A program made the translations under genes and the position numbers. Shown here piece after piece: positions 20,011 through 31,304 of a DNA stretch of 64,000 nucleotides (the first letter of the stretch is position 1; each line of letters starts with the position of its first letter). The stretch is from NCBI GenBank assembly GCA_032716605.1, contig CM064481.1, positions 19,772,811 to 19,836,810 on the forward strand, given 5' to 3'. This stretch comes from Paralithodes platypus. Its lineage: Eukaryota > Arthropoda > Malacostraca > Decapoda > Lithodidae. The notes below the pieces were generated by a model. That model saw only the letters and a program-made list of their open reading frames with translations. It had not been told where the DNA came from and did not search any database.

Positions 20011-21787
20011 GGTACCACAACTGCGCCGGCCACAGGGGCGCGATTAGCGAGACTAAGCCTCGATAATCTCGTAGTTTGTTCACTACGTGGCACATTAGTG
20101 GCGCATCTGGCGGCGGAAACAGATAGATGGAGCTCCATCTGTTCCAGTCTGTCACTAGGGCGTCTGGCCCCCCTGCCGGCGTTATTGCCCGGCGGGTGAG
20201 GTATAGAGGGAGCTTGTGAGTCTCCTCGGACGCAAAAAGATCCACTTGTGGATGGGAGAGCTCCGCAATCATTAGGTCGAAAATGGGTTGCTTGAGCTCC
20301 CATTCTACTGTCGTGCTCTGTCTCCGGGACAGAGCGTCTGCCCAGACGTTCGCTACGCCTGGGAGGTAAGATGCGTGAAGATAAATATCTAGACTGATGG
20401 CTAGAACAAAAATCTCTTCCGACACGAGTAGCAACTTCCTTGACCTCGTTGACCCTTGTTTCTGAATACAGTGAACTGCATTCAGATTGTCCATTCTGAA
20501 GGCCACCGACTTGCCCCGTAACGCCGGGCCGTGAGCCTGAAGGAAATACAAGGGGACTAGTAATTCTTTGACATTTATGTGAGAGATTTCTAAGTGGGAC
20601 CAAAGCCCCTGACCCTGGTGCCCCTGATTTGACTGAAATCCCCACCCTATGGTGCCCGACGCATCCGTGTCTACCCATACCGTTGGTGGAGGAGAGGTCC
20701 ATGACATTATTGAGTGCAATGTTTCCCTCTTCGCCCAGACCGCTAGTAAGGTGTGGATTAATTTTGGTATGGGCCATAATTTTCCCGCCGGTAAGAGCGG
20801 GAAATATTTGTTGCCTTCCAATATTAATCGTTTTACTTTCAACCGGCCCAACTTGACAGTTAGTTGAATCCAGTTGAGAGAGCCGACCAGAGACTCCCAG
20901 ACTCTTCGTGTCGTAGTCAGACTGTGAAGAAACCTGAACAGTTTCCTGCGAAACCTGTTGCGATTGTCCACACTCTGACTCAGAGTGAGAGCGGCGGTGT
21001 CCCAGACCAGCCCTATCCACTGAATTACTCTTGAGGGAACAAGGTTTGACTTTACCAGATTTACCTTGAAGCCTAGAGTTTTGACATGATTTAAAATGAT
21101 ATTGACATGTTTTATGCATAATTGTTGTGTCTCTGCCACCACCAGCCAGTCGTCTAGATACCACAACACTCTGATTCCCTGTTTTAACAACGGCATCAGG
21201 GCTTGCCGGACTAGTTTCGTGAATAATCGAGGTGCTAGGTTCAAACCGAACGGCATCCTCTGAAAAACAAAATTTTGGTGCCTGATCCTTAAGGCCAAAA
21301 ACCTTTGAAATCTTTTGTTGACCGACACGTGCCAATAGGCGTCTGTCAGGTCTAGGGAACACATCCAGCCTCCCGGCGGAAGTGTTAGCCTGATTTGGTG
21401 AACTGTTAACATTCTGAAAGATTCGTTGTAAATGTGAAGATTCAGATAAGACAGATCTACGACCGGCCTCATCTGAACACTGTCCCGTTTGGGAACCAAA
21501 AATAGTTTGGACGTGAATACAGGGTAATTTGGAGGGACCGGGATGATGACATTCTTGGCAATCATCTCCTGGACCAGCGACTCCACCTCTAAAGAAACAC
21601 AATTCGCCGTTGTCGGCTGACGTAAGCGAGGTCGCCGGAGCCACTGCCAAGTGATGCCTTTGCGTGCCACCATCCGTGCCCAAGTTTTTAACGGCCATGC
21701 TTGGTGACACGTTCGGAACGACCCAGTTAGCAGACAAGGGTTCGCCGGCTGTACTTCCCTCGGTTCCTCCGGCCTTAAGGTAGGCAC
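19883..21787 (-). CDS. DIRS reverse transcriptase / RNase H
   Basis: A 634-codon open frame. RT motifs: FLVPKRDSVQMRPVVDL, SLDLTDAYWHV, MPFGLNLAPRLFTKLV and the active-site VLWYLDDWLVV. RNase H follows with VWVDTDASG, INVKELLVPL, FRMDNLNAVHCI and VWADALSRR, so the acidic residues are all present. After this comes DLFASEETHKLPLYL, a block found between RNase H and the recombinase in DIRS1-like elements. An ATG at 21785-21787 starts the frame. No stop or frameshift is seen. Confidence 0.92.
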   Translation of the reverse strand: MPTLRPEEPREVQPANPCLLTGSFRTCHQAWPLKTWARMVARKGITWQWLRRPRLRQPTTANCVSLEVESLVQEMIAKNVIIPVPPNYPVFTSKLFLVPKRDSVQMRPVVDLSYLNLHIYNESFRMLTVHQIRLTLPPGGWMCSLDLTDAYWHVSVNKRFQRFLALRIRHQNFVFQRMPFGLNLAPRLFTKLVRQALMPLLKQGIRVLWYLDDWLVVAETQQLCIKHVNIILNHVKTLGFKVNLVKSNLVPSRVIQWIGLVWDTAALTLSQSVDNRNRFRRKLFRFLHSLTTTRRVWESLVGSLNWIQLTVKLGRLKVKRLILEGNKYFPLLPAGKLWPIPKLIHTLLAVWAKRETLHSIMSWTSPPPTVWVDTDASGTIGWGFQSNQGHQGQGLWSHLEISHINVKELLVPLYFLQAHGPALRGKSVAFRMDNLNAVHCIQKQGSTRSRKLLLVSEEIFVLAISLDIYLHASYLPGVANVWADALSRRQSTTVEWELKQPIFDLMIAELSHPQVDLFASEETHKLPLYLTRRAITPAGGPDALVTDWNRWSSIYLFPPPDAPLMCHVVNKLRDYRGLVSLIAPLWPAQLWYQQLKMWCPDPVSLPVGYFHLDTIGNLATSLTFALWTFRRPSG

Positions 21788-21804
21788 TGGGAGTGAGAGA
21801 GACT

Positions 21805-24421
21805 TTAGTTTTTTGATGGTGGGGTTGGTGGTGTTGGACGCTTTGCCGGCTGGCTGGTGTGGGCCGAAGACTGGCTCTGACCCGGCTTATGCTGGCCGCG
21901 TCCTCTCTGTCCTGAAAACCCTCTCTGTCTATGCCTGTACTGACCCAGGGGGGAGTGGGAGGACTTAGGCGGAAGAAAAGGCTTAGAACTCCCTGGCTGA
22001 GTTTTAGTAGGAGGCCTGGGTTTGGGGAAGTTAAATGCAGGTTTCTTAGATGGGACGGGACTGTGCTTAACGGCCTGTGCCATATTGAACACCGTTCGCC
22101 ATACTTCAGGGGACATTAACGAAGGAGTAAGTACTGGGGACATCACCACCTGGTTAGCAATGCGATCAGGTAGCTTGCGAACTAACGACATCCTAAGATC
22201 TTGTCGTGCTCGCACCGCCTCAAGCAAGGCTGTGCGTATGTCACCTAAGGATTGGATGGACGACTGAAGAATCAGACGCCGGGATAACTCAACCGATCTT
22301 CGAGCATCCGCGTCTGCGATTGCCTGAGTGGACCGGAGTAAAGACTTAGCCACCTGCTGAGATACTATGTACTGTGAAAACAGGCGAAAAGCTTTTCCCC
22401 TTAGCCTAAATTCTCTGTCTAGATGAGTAGGGGTAGGGGTAGTGAACGGGTCCTTCAGTTCACAAAGATTAATCTTAGGGGCAGCTAGAAAAGCAAACAA
22501 AGCTGACGGGACTCCGCCGGCAGAACCCACCGGCATGGAGAACCATGAATGTGTATCTTGAGGGATCTGGTGGGAAGATTTAGAAGTGAAAGTGGTTGCA
22601 AAGTTTTGAGCCTCTACCTCCCAATCCACCCAAGGTCCTGGTCCCAACTGTCCCACCTTCAAAACTGGATTAGCTGCGTCGTCTGTGACGGTCTGTAAAT
22701 CTAGTTCAGGAGTAAGAGCTGACAGTCTTAATATCATTAAACCCATCCAGCTTAGACCAGTCTGAAAATAGTTTTGAAGCTGAGGCAGGGGGTAAAGCAG
22801 GCTTTGAAGCATACACAAAATAATCCTGGTGATAATAACTAGGTATAGCCTTGATATTTACGTCCAAAACATTACCCAAGGCATCCAATGCCCTTAATTT
22901 CTTTGACTTATTACCCTGGATAAACCACTCACGTGGTACCGGGAGTTCCCCTGACAAGGTAGGTTGGGCAAGCTCTGGCTTAGAGGGGTTCAAAAGAACC
23001 CATGACTCGTCTGGCCCATAAAGCAGGGGCATAGCTACCTTTCTAAGAGGCGCTTTGTCTAGAGGGGGTGGATTGACATCCGTTATGACCCTGACATTTG
23101 ACGTTGTTAATGCCGCCGTAGCAGGCTTAGTGCTCCTTGCCGGTGACAGAGTAGGAGGGTTAGGAATCTTAGATAAATCAATTGACGTCATCAGAGGCCG
23201 TACCGTAGAACTTGTCGAGGGAGCCCCCAAGTCCATTGTGGGGTTTTCCTGTTGTTGATTAAAGAATTTTGATAGAGCATGAGTAAGTAACCCATCAATT
23301 TCTTGTGCTGTAACAAACTGGTTAGATGCAGAACTTTCAGGTGAATCAGTATTATCACGGGCGGCGTCCAGGCCTGAGCCTGACCCTTGTCCTTCCATTT
23401 CTGAAATTATCGAAACTTCATCTTTTTCCTCCCGATCCTCCTGAGAAGACCCCGCCGAGGCAGGGGTACCTTGTTTCCAAGATAAGTCTGGGATAGAGGA
23501 TGGGATCGCCGCGTCCCTGTGGACATCGGCTACTGTGTGACTCGTATGAGTCGGACGCGGGTGGTCAGACCCTGGTTGAGCAAACCGCCAAACACCGAGG
23601 CCCTGGCCTACGCTCTCTTGAGAGTCTGAAATATTCTCAATTATTGAACTTCCTGAACTTTCCATTTCTAGGGTTAAAATATCAATAGGTAAATCTTTTT
23701 TAGGGACAGGCGCTTCACTGGACTCTGAGGCCGTAACACAAACACTTTCAGGTGTAGAGGTACGATGAGATGCACTAGACTTTGGGGAATGTCGAAAGGA
23801 CTTCTTATGTGAATCCTTTTTGGAGGATTTATGGCTGCGGTGTGACCGCGAACTAGTCTTAGATCTGGAGGAATCTCCGCCGTGACCACTGGTGGAACCT
23901 TCCATCTTACTCTTCTTACTCGCCGGGGAAGAGGCACGACTAGAAGACTGGTGTCTGAGAGGTGACCTTGACCTCGATCTCGCCCGCGACGAGGAGGTGG
24001 ATGCCGGGGGTGTAGGCTCTCTCGGGCGTTTAGGTGTATCCGCAGACGATACAGAACCCTGACTAGTCTCTGTCGGCTTAAAACCCGTGACTCTAGAGGA
24101 ACGTTTAGGGGGAGGGTGTTCTGACAGCAACTTATCCCAAAGTGGGACGTTGTCACATTGAAGTGACTTATGTGCGACAATGGTAGTGTAGGCCGACATC
24201 TGTTGTCGGACCTCTCTCAACGCTACCGCCGCGGTCTTATCATTGTCACACAGGACTTTATTAGCTAATTGGGAGCAAAAGGAACAATTATGCATAACCC
24301 AGAGACCCCTTGAACGGTCTAGACATTTAACACACCTTATGCAAAGGGTATGCGCAAAAATAGGGATACCAGCACAAGTAGGGGTAGTGCACAGGGCAAA
24401 AACTGGGGCCACGGTAGCCAT
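21805..24421 (-). pseudogene. DIRS gag-like ORF1 with one frameshift
   Basis: Starts with ATG at 24419-24421. The N-terminus has a Cys-rich cluster (CTTPTCAG, CIRCVKC, CSFCSQL). It is followed by a Ser/Arg/Lys-rich region with SRARSRSRSPLR and SHRSHKSSKKDSHKKS, as in the basic gag-like proteins of DIRS elements. The frame ends at 22706 (571 codons); homologous sequence continues in the next frame (337-codon frame to 21805). The indel is near 22720-22740, around GFNDIKT/LSALTPELD. The C-terminal part ends in a Gly/Arg/Gln- and Pro-rich tail. The stop lies 18 bp before the RT start. Confidence 0.8.
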
Positions 24422-24429
24422 GACAAAGA

Positions 24430-26195
24430 CTGGTGTGTGAAAACTACCGCCGGGTCTGTATTGGTCCGCCGGAGCTCAGCTCTGGAAAAAAAGAAAATTT
24501 CCAGGAATTAATGCTCATAAGGTTAACCCAACATGTTCGCATACAAGTGTTAATAACCCGCCGGGTAACGGGATGCAAAGACACAGCTAACACATCTCGC
24601 TACGCGGCGGGGTGTAAAGAGTCTAAACAAATCTTTTTAGCTAAAGAACATGAAGAATACCCTCTGATATAATGGTCCAGCATGGCACTTATAGTCTCTA
24701 GGAGGTGGTGACTGTCTCAAGATTCAATTTTGTAACAAAGCCCCCCCCATAAAGACGCCGGCCCTTGACATATTTTAGTAGAATAGCCCAGGGCAGGAAG
24801 ATACGAGATCTGATATTTAACGAATTGTCACAAAAGATCGCCGTAAAATAGAAGGCGGCGATACCGAAATGTATCACTAAATTAAGGTTAAATCGAAATT
24901 GAATTTTGTAAATTCCTTAGTTCCTCCACCTAGGAGCACCCGCCGGGTGTGAGAATCGATTTTTAAACCTCATTGAACCTTCAATCGCCGTAAGAGTAAA
25001 GGCAGCGATACACAGAGTATCACTAAAAATGAATTGGTTAACTATATGAGACATAAGTCGTTTATCCCACCCTACCCAGGTGCACCCGCCGGGTGAGAAG
25101 TCTAAAAGTTAACCCCATAAGTTCCTGTCCCCACTTCTTTGTAAAAGATCGCCGGGGAGGAACGCCTAAACAACAGCTAGGTTTTTCATGTGGTTGTCGT
25201 AAAACCAGGTAGAAACAAACCCCAAAACGAATGTCCACAAGAACGTCGTTTTATTAAGGATGGGTACAGCCATCCCGCCGGGAATTAAAGGAGGCCTGAA
25301 ACCAGGCACCCACAGAGACGCAGTCCTGGAGAGCCACAGACACCCCCCCACGCCGGGGATATAAGCCAGTGTTAACAACCACGTGTGGCCCAACACGGCT
25401 CTCGGCCAGGATTTTTTCATGGTGAAACCGAGAAAAAACCCGCCGGAAGGAAACACCCACCCTGAACAGACACCATCTGAACAACACACGACACGAGGAG
25501 AGTCACGCACGACTAACTCAAGGTCACAACATAATCCGTGGAATTAGCCAATACACAACTAACCCAGGAAACAAATATAGTCCGAGGAATTAGCCAATAC
25601 ACAACTAAAACCCGGATACACATGACACAGTAGGGCATATTCATAAATAATAAATAATCACACTAGTACATGTGGCAAAGCTACGAGCGGCTGGCTAGGC
25701 CTAGGTAGACGGCATAAAAACAGTTGAAATATAAACACACACTGGAAATATCACAACAGGAACCACCGCCAACACACCACCGTAGCAACAACTTCCAACC
25801 CAGGGAAGACTGACTCGGGACCCAGAAAAAACTTCACTAAGTGAAGAAAAATACGCTGGGAACGTCAGAAAACAAAGCTTACCTCATCAGAAAGATAAAA
25901 GGCAGCAATAATTAACGCGTAGTGAAAGCCGCCTGCATCACAAACTAACTCAACTGTGAAAAAGTTCACATGTCCACAACGGGACCACGAGGGTACATCC
26001 GAAATAGATGCCCCACACACACGACCCAAAATACACTGCACTGCGGGCAACCAGCCCAGGACACTCCTGCTACGCCTATCCTAACCTTACTCGATACATC
26101 CTGGAGTAAACAAATGAGAAAAAACTCACTAGGGACGCAACGAATGCGGAACCAGCGGAGCGTGGGGAGGCACGTCCGGGCAGGCTGAGCGCAGA
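24430..26195. other. DIRS 5' non-coding leader
   Basis: About 1.8 kb between the gag start and the right terminal repeat, with recurring CCGCCGGG-type motifs (24556, 24940, 25085, 25436) and AT-rich spacers. Frames here are short and motif-free. Confidence 0.6.
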
Positions 26196-26508
26196 GCAGA
26201 GAAGGAGGAATGACGCCTGAATCAGCGTCTGGTCAGAAATCCACACAAGTACATCCACGATATGATGGAAAGCTTATTGGATAGTTATTCTTATTTTCTT
26301 TTTGTTTTTATTTTTTACGAAGTTTTTTCGTAGTGAGAACCCAATTCATAATGACTGAAGCCATGAGTGAGGTTGCGTGCGCTCATGATGAAGGCTCCTC
26401 AGTTTTTAAATGCTCTGCGCGGTAGATTCAAACTACGGCGGATTAGTGTTTGAAGAGGATGCCTTATGTAATAGGCATGTTCGTCAATGATGGAGGGGCC
26501 ACTAATAA
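26196..26508. repeat. DIRS inverted terminal repeat, right
   Basis: Inverse of 17878-18190; ends GGAGGGGCCACTAATAAAT. The outer flank resumes the SINE-like unit with ACAGATCTTAA. Confidence 0.93.
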
Positions 26509-26553
26509 ATACAGATCTTAAACACTAACCCTCACACCATCAAGACAGGTAGA
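26509..26553 (-). repeat. tRNA-derived SINE-like unit, right arm (second part)
   Basis: ACAGATCTTAA and CACACCATCAAGACA complement 13432-13475 and complete the unit broken at 17831. Confidence 0.65.
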
Positions 26554-27260
26554 CAATGATATTAACAGATTAACTTGCTCATGTAGTAATGTACACCCTA
26601 TGTGGTGGATTGTGTTCTTTTATTTTATAAATTTTATTTTAGTAAGCGTTATTTCCACATAGTGAATTTGATAAGTTATTTTACCTTTATCTTGTATCGT
26701 CCCAGTTTTGGTTTGTTTAGTTTGCAAATTTTACATTATAATTCAACTGACCATACTGTGGGGCGGACAGAGGAAGACATGTCCACAGCGCTGTAGCTTG
26801 GTAGGGTTGGCTGGAAGAGGGTTGTGCTTCGCGGAGAACGGCCGGAATAATGACAAGTTCCACGCCCGACACTGCTCCCTCCCTCGCTGCCCGCCTGGCC
26901 CGGCAATACCCACGCATCGCTCGCTCACCCCTGCTCCACTCACGGGCGTCATCTCGTGAGCATCCATATCCGAGTCTTCTGTAAAATGTGACTGTTAGTC
27001 CTTTGATTTTTATAATGTATCAAAATAAATAATTAACTCTGTCTGTATTAAAACTAGCTATTGCTCTGAGCGATAGAGTGGCAATATGGTATCAGTTAAA
27101 TGTGACAACAGTAGATGTTTTACCAATACTTTTTCATCGTTTATAATCAACACTTACTGAGCACTGTATTTCAAAACACAAACACCAATCTTACAGAGAC
27201 TAAATGTACTGTGGAACAAACTACACCTACAGTACCGGTATTGGACTGTACTTCTCTTAC
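26554..27260. other. Non-coding stretch, partly GC-rich
   Basis: No supported gene. The segment 26760-26960 is GC-rich and unlike its AT-rich surroundings, but its frames show no recognisable domain. Confidence 0.4.
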
Positions 27261-27269
27261 TAATAAAAT

Positions 27270-27810
27270 AGGGATGGATGTAGTTACCGGGTGTACCACT
27301 ACCGACATACAACATAAATCATCTATAAATACTTAACCTAACTAAAAAGCCTCACCTTTAGGTTAGGTTAGGTTGTTTGGTTAGGGTATTAGTACTCTAT
27401 TGGTATACAGTATAATAATTTTTGAGCAAGAGAAGTACTGTTTATGTATAAATATTGTATATATTTAACTTTTAAAATCCATGTTCAGTACATGAATTTT
27501 CAAAGTTAAAAGTACATGTAGCCTGCACTATGCTACAAGTAGCTTTATAATATTTTTTGGCAAGAATGTAGTTACCGGGTGTACCGCCCGTCTTGTTTAC
27601 ACTACGCGGACGCTCACCATCATGTTCCCGTCTATTTAGACTGCCTTTGGATACAAAAATACATTACCCTAACCAAACAACCTAACCTAACCTAACCTAG
27701 TATTATAGATTTATAAGTATTTATTTTATTATAAGTATTTATAGATGATTTATGTTGTATGTCGGTAGTGGTACACCCGGTAACTACATCCTTCCCTAAT
27801 ATACAGTAGA
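27270..27810. repeat. Large inverted repeat with telomere-like (TTAGG)n cores
   Basis: The left arm (27270-27400) holds GTAGTTACCGGGTGTACCAC then GGTTAGGTTAGGTTGTTTGG. The right arm (27663-27800) is its inverse, with CCTAACCTAACCTAACCTAG. The centre (27565-27660) contains the block shared with 9886-9985. Another half-copy is at 30149-30295. Confidence 0.8.
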
Positions 27811-28118
27811 TGATTTATGTTGTATGTCGGTAGTGGTACACCCGGTAACTACATCCATCCCTAATATTTATAGATGATTTATGTTGTATGTCGGTAGTGG
27901 TACACCCGATAACTACATCCATCCCTAATATTTATAGATGATTTATGTTGTATGTCGGTAGTGGTACACCCGGTAACTACATCCATCCCTAATATTTATA
28001 GATGATTTATGTTGTATGTCGGTAGTGGTACACCCGGTAACTACATCCATCCCTAATATTTATAGATGATTTATGTTGTATGTCGGTAGTGGTACACCCG
28101 GTAACTACATCCATCCCA
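27742..28118. repeat. 64-bp tandem repeat, six copies
   Basis: TAGATGATTTATGTTGTATG begins at 27742, 27807, 27871, 27935, 27999 and 28063. The units are nearly identical and the array extends the right arm of the inverted repeat. Confidence 0.97.
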
Positions 28119-28216
28119 AATCCTGACCTGAACCTCTCATTAATTAAATAGGACTAGAGAAAAGGTAATCAACCAATTTTACAACCAGTTGGGAAGAGGC
28201 AGCCAGAGAATACGTG

Positions 28217-28552
28217 TGGAAATTGACAGCCCATTTTCTCTAGCCCTTCTTGTTTTACAGAGGATATATAACACAAACGAACCCTGATTACTGCACTAGC
28301 TCCACCAAAGCTCAATACATCTAACATGGAAATTGACAGCCCATTTTCTCTAGCCCTTCTTGAGTTACCGTACATAGGATATATAGCTCAAACAAACTCT
28401 GATTACTGCACTAACTCTACCAAAGCTCAATACATCTAATATGGAAATTTACAGCCCATTTTCTCTAGCCCTTCTTCAGTTACAGAGGATATATAACTCA
28501 AATAAATTCTGATTACTGCACTAACTCAAATAAAGCTCAATACATCTAACAC
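28217..28552. repeat. ~112-bp tandem repeat, three copies
   Basis: TGGAAATTGACAGCCCATTT starts at 28217 and 28327, and a one-base variant at 28442. Each copy ends in AGCTCAATACATCTAA. Confidence 0.92.
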
Positions 28553-28914
28553 AAGTTCATAAACCCACCAGAATCAAAAGAGGCCAGAATATTTCTCACA
28601 GCTGAAAAAATTGAAGTGCATTAATGTACGGTATGTATAATACTCAGGCACATACACCATAGCTGGGTGGCCGACTCGAGACCCGAAAAGCTACAACACA
28701 ACATAAAAAAATCACATATAAATTCTATTTGGAAGTGTATTACGGTAATAGTTGTTGGACAGTATTAGAGTCTCAGTTATTCAAGCTTTAGTAATATAAG
28801 GGTCACAATTGGATTTTCACAGGTTCACCCAATAATAGTACAGTACTGGTACTGCCTAAAATTGTTCATTCAGTCAGTCCGTCAGTAGCCAAACCCTTTT
28901 TACTTTAACCCTCC
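28553..28914. other. Non-coding stretch
   Basis: Nothing recognisable on either strand. Confidence 0.4.
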
Positions 28915-29393
28915 AGCACCGGCTATGTATTATATATATATTCCTCGAAACCCGGGTGTTTTGGCCGAAAAACGTCTAGGCTAGGCTACCGTATATTCGT
29001 TAATCAGACTTATTCCCGCATTCCCGCGCATCCCCAAGCGTAGCTGTGTTATTTACCTGTAGAATGGCATTAAGTAGAGCTCTCTAAGTCAACTGGTTGA
29101 GCTGTGATGATGATTTCATTGGAGATAACTTTATGGCCAAAACAGCCACTTTACACCACTTTTCGATACTTAACAACAACATACAGGCACACACGAACAA
29201 GCGACGCTCTCCTTCTTGTGGCCGGAGATGCGGGGCGTCGGTCCAGCCGGCTGTTGTTTACATGCGTCGGACCGACGCCTCGCACACGGAGCTCACAGGC
29301 TTTCAACTACAGGGGTGTTCAAGAGTCCTTCCGGGTACCTGGTATATGCTTTTTTATGGGTGTTTAAGAGCCCATCCGTGGTGAGAGGGTTAA
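28915..29393. mobile_element. TTAA-flanked piggyBac-type MITE (family 1), intact copy
   Basis: TTAA at both ends (28915-28918, 29390-29393). Inner ends CCCTCCAGCACCGG and, inverted, CCCTCTCACCACGG. It is the uninterrupted reference for 10260-12497. No coding capacity. Confidence 0.88.
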
Positions 29394-29630
29394 AGAGGTA
29401 GGGAGGATCAGCCAGAACTGGGTCGTTTGCAGACAATCGGCCCAGCTCCGAGGCTTGCTGATCCATCATTTGGAGTTAATTCTGGAGGTGGAACTCCCAG
29501 GCCCAACCTCCAGGGGCTATTTGCTCCACAAATGATGAGCGATGAAGTAAAGTCAGTAAAAATTGGTTAGCCTAAACTGAACAAGATGCGGAATTTCAGA
29601 AATATACCTGAGCCGACCAGGCCAAGTGAG

Positions 29631-29735
29631 ATATCTCTATTGGTCTAACTGGTAAGGTGTCTGCCTTGTACCCAACTTACTCAAGGGTCCCGGGTTCATT
29701 TCCTGCCCTGGGTATATTTTTGGGAGGCTATTTAC
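29631..29735 (+). repeat. tRNA-like sequence (SINE head or tRNA pseudogene)
   Basis: Box A-like TGGTCTAACTGGTAAGG and, at tRNA spacing, box B-like GGTTCATTTCC, then CTGCCCTGGG. Stems are imperfect. Confidence 0.5.
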
Positions 29736-29757
29736 TGCATCAAACGATGTTTAGGTG

Positions 29758-29970
29758 TATTGTTGTTGTTGTTCCCTAAGCTTCCTGGCCGAACAGCCCC
29801 GAGTCCTTAAGGAAGGCCATGGCCACAGTCGGGCTTTCCCACAGAGCTCTCAAAGAGTGTAAATTATGTTGTTGGCATAAGTGGTTGTGTGAAATGCAGT
29901 CTTCTATGATGTGTTTAATGGTATGGGGTGCTGTGTTACAACCCGGGCAGGTGTCGACGACGGCCCGGGT
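29758..29970 (-). mobile_element. LINE-alpha 3' fragment
   Basis: Begins with (GTT)n, then the complement of GGGGCTGTTCGGCCAGGAAG. The minus frame has CPGCNTAPHTIKHIIEDC and ALWESPTVAMAFL. It is 5'-truncated near 29970. Confidence 0.9.
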
Positions 29971-30148
29971 TAGGTGTGTTGGTAAAATTGACATGATGGT
30001 TAAAAGTAAGATCGAAGCTCCAGAACCTCCCTTTCGGGCATAGTGTAAAAACCTAATCGTAAAATGGGGTTGCCACATCCCTATGTTTATAGATAGCCAT
30101 ACCGGTAATCAAATTTAAAAGATGGCATAGTATTATAGAGGTAAATGT

Positions 30149-30295
30149 TAGGGATGGATGTAGTTACCGGGTGTCCGCTACCGACATACAACATAAATCA
30201 TCTATAAATACTTATAATAAAATAATTACTTATAAATCTATAATACTAGGTTAGGTTAGGTTAGGTTGTTTGGTTAGGGTAATGTATTTAGATAA
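30149..30295. repeat. Half-copy of the telomere-motif/64-bp repeat
   Basis: GATGGATGTAGTTACCGGGT followed by ACATAAATCATCTATAAATA and (TTAGG)-like GGTTAGGTTAGGTTGTTTGG, in the same orientation as the left arm at 27270. Confidence 0.85.
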
Positions 30296-30380
30296 TATTA
30301 TTATGAATGTTGACCTCATAAGCTGCCAGACCAGTGTTGAGTATAAATGTTGAGGGAAAAAGCGCTCATGTGATACATGT

Positions 30381-30950
30381 TTAACCAGCAAATGCGGATC
30401 TCATAATAAGAGTTTACCGCTGCTCCTCATATAATCCAAGGCCTAAAAAAAAAACATTTAAATCAGCCCATTTTTTTTTTTTTTTCTATTGCCCCTTGGC
30501 CATGCCAATATCACTCCTCCACATACCCCCCCCCCCCCCCCCCTTCAATTATCACCTATTCTCCCTGTTATTCCCTTATTCTTAGGTATATTTTTGTGCT
30601 AACATTAGCGAGTTGCTAGCAGGGCGTGGTCATCTGTGTTACCAAGCGTGGGAAAGAGCGAGAGAGACTACCACGCAACAGTGGCGGCTGGCTGGCTGGC
30701 AGGCTGCCTCAGGCATAAGTTATGTAACTCCCGGCCTCTATCGCCGATTTTGACCATCCAAACGCTGTTTCCACTTGTTTTATTGTTGTAACAGGTTAAT
30801 ACCTTAATTATAATCAACGTAAAATAGGCGCATATGGATAAGTATTAATGATATTTATGGTACGATGACGATTTGAGTTTAGGAAACAGTCTAAATACCT
30901 CCGCACAGGGAGGGGTGGCCAATACCCCACCTACGCAGCGGAGAGGTTAA
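30381..30950. mobile_element. TTAA-flanked piggyBac-type MITE (family 2)
   Basis: TTAA at 30381-30384 and 30947-30950. The right end complement CCTCTCCGCTGCG resembles the end at 5114. The body matches 59545-60164 in inverse orientation (TTATTCCCTTATTCT, CGCCGATTTTGACCATCCAA). It contains poly-T (30471-30486) and poly-C (30528-30544) tracts. Confidence 0.82.
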
Positions 30951-31300
30951 GGATACCAGAATACAGTATGATATAAATACAGTGTAATGTTTGTAATATA
31001 GGCAGGCAATATCAATAGTTTGTTGAAATTCTTGCTTATAATCTGCAATATAAGCTATTATCACTTTTACTTCAGTCCTCACGTTTCTAATATCCCTTGA
31101 CTAGTAGCTGCTCCTTTATTTGTGTTAGAAATGTTAATATACCGCTCTAGATTTAGCACATTATCATAAAAGATTTGTTTACAAACCATTGATTTTGAAT
31201 GCAGTCATTTTCAGCATGCCCTTGACACTATTTGAAGTTCCCAAATGATAATTAGGCTATAAAAGTTTTTAATGGAATAAAGTGTGTTATTCCTAGAGAA
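30951..31300. other. AT-rich non-coding stretch
   Basis: Nothing recognisable. Confidence 0.4.
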
Positions 31301-31304
31301 ACCT

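Larger units (their letters stand above)
17832..26508 (-). mobile_element. DIRS-type tyrosine-recombinase retrotransposon, copy 1
   Basis: Minus-strand element of about 8.7 kb with gag, RT/RNase H and tyrosine recombinase ORFs, inverted terminal repeats and an internal complementary region (ICR). It is inserted in a SINE-like unit whose two halves lie at 17763-17831 and 26509-26553, with no obvious target duplication, as expected for recombinase-mediated insertion. The gag has one frameshift; the RT and recombinase frames are open. Confidence 0.93.

Noticed and set aside
21000..21737. N-terminal half of the 935-codon recombinase frame
   Set aside because: It lies opposite the RT frame and has no recombinase motifs; only the part after about 20010 is supported.
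26708..26959. Possible GC-rich coding exon
   Set aside because: No recognisable domain, splice context or conserved motif on either strand.
27360..27376. Interstitial telomere
   Set aside because: Only three to four TTAGG units, always in the same repeat context.
27742..28118. CRISPR-like array of 64-bp units
   Set aside because: The whole period is repeated and there are no variable spacers.
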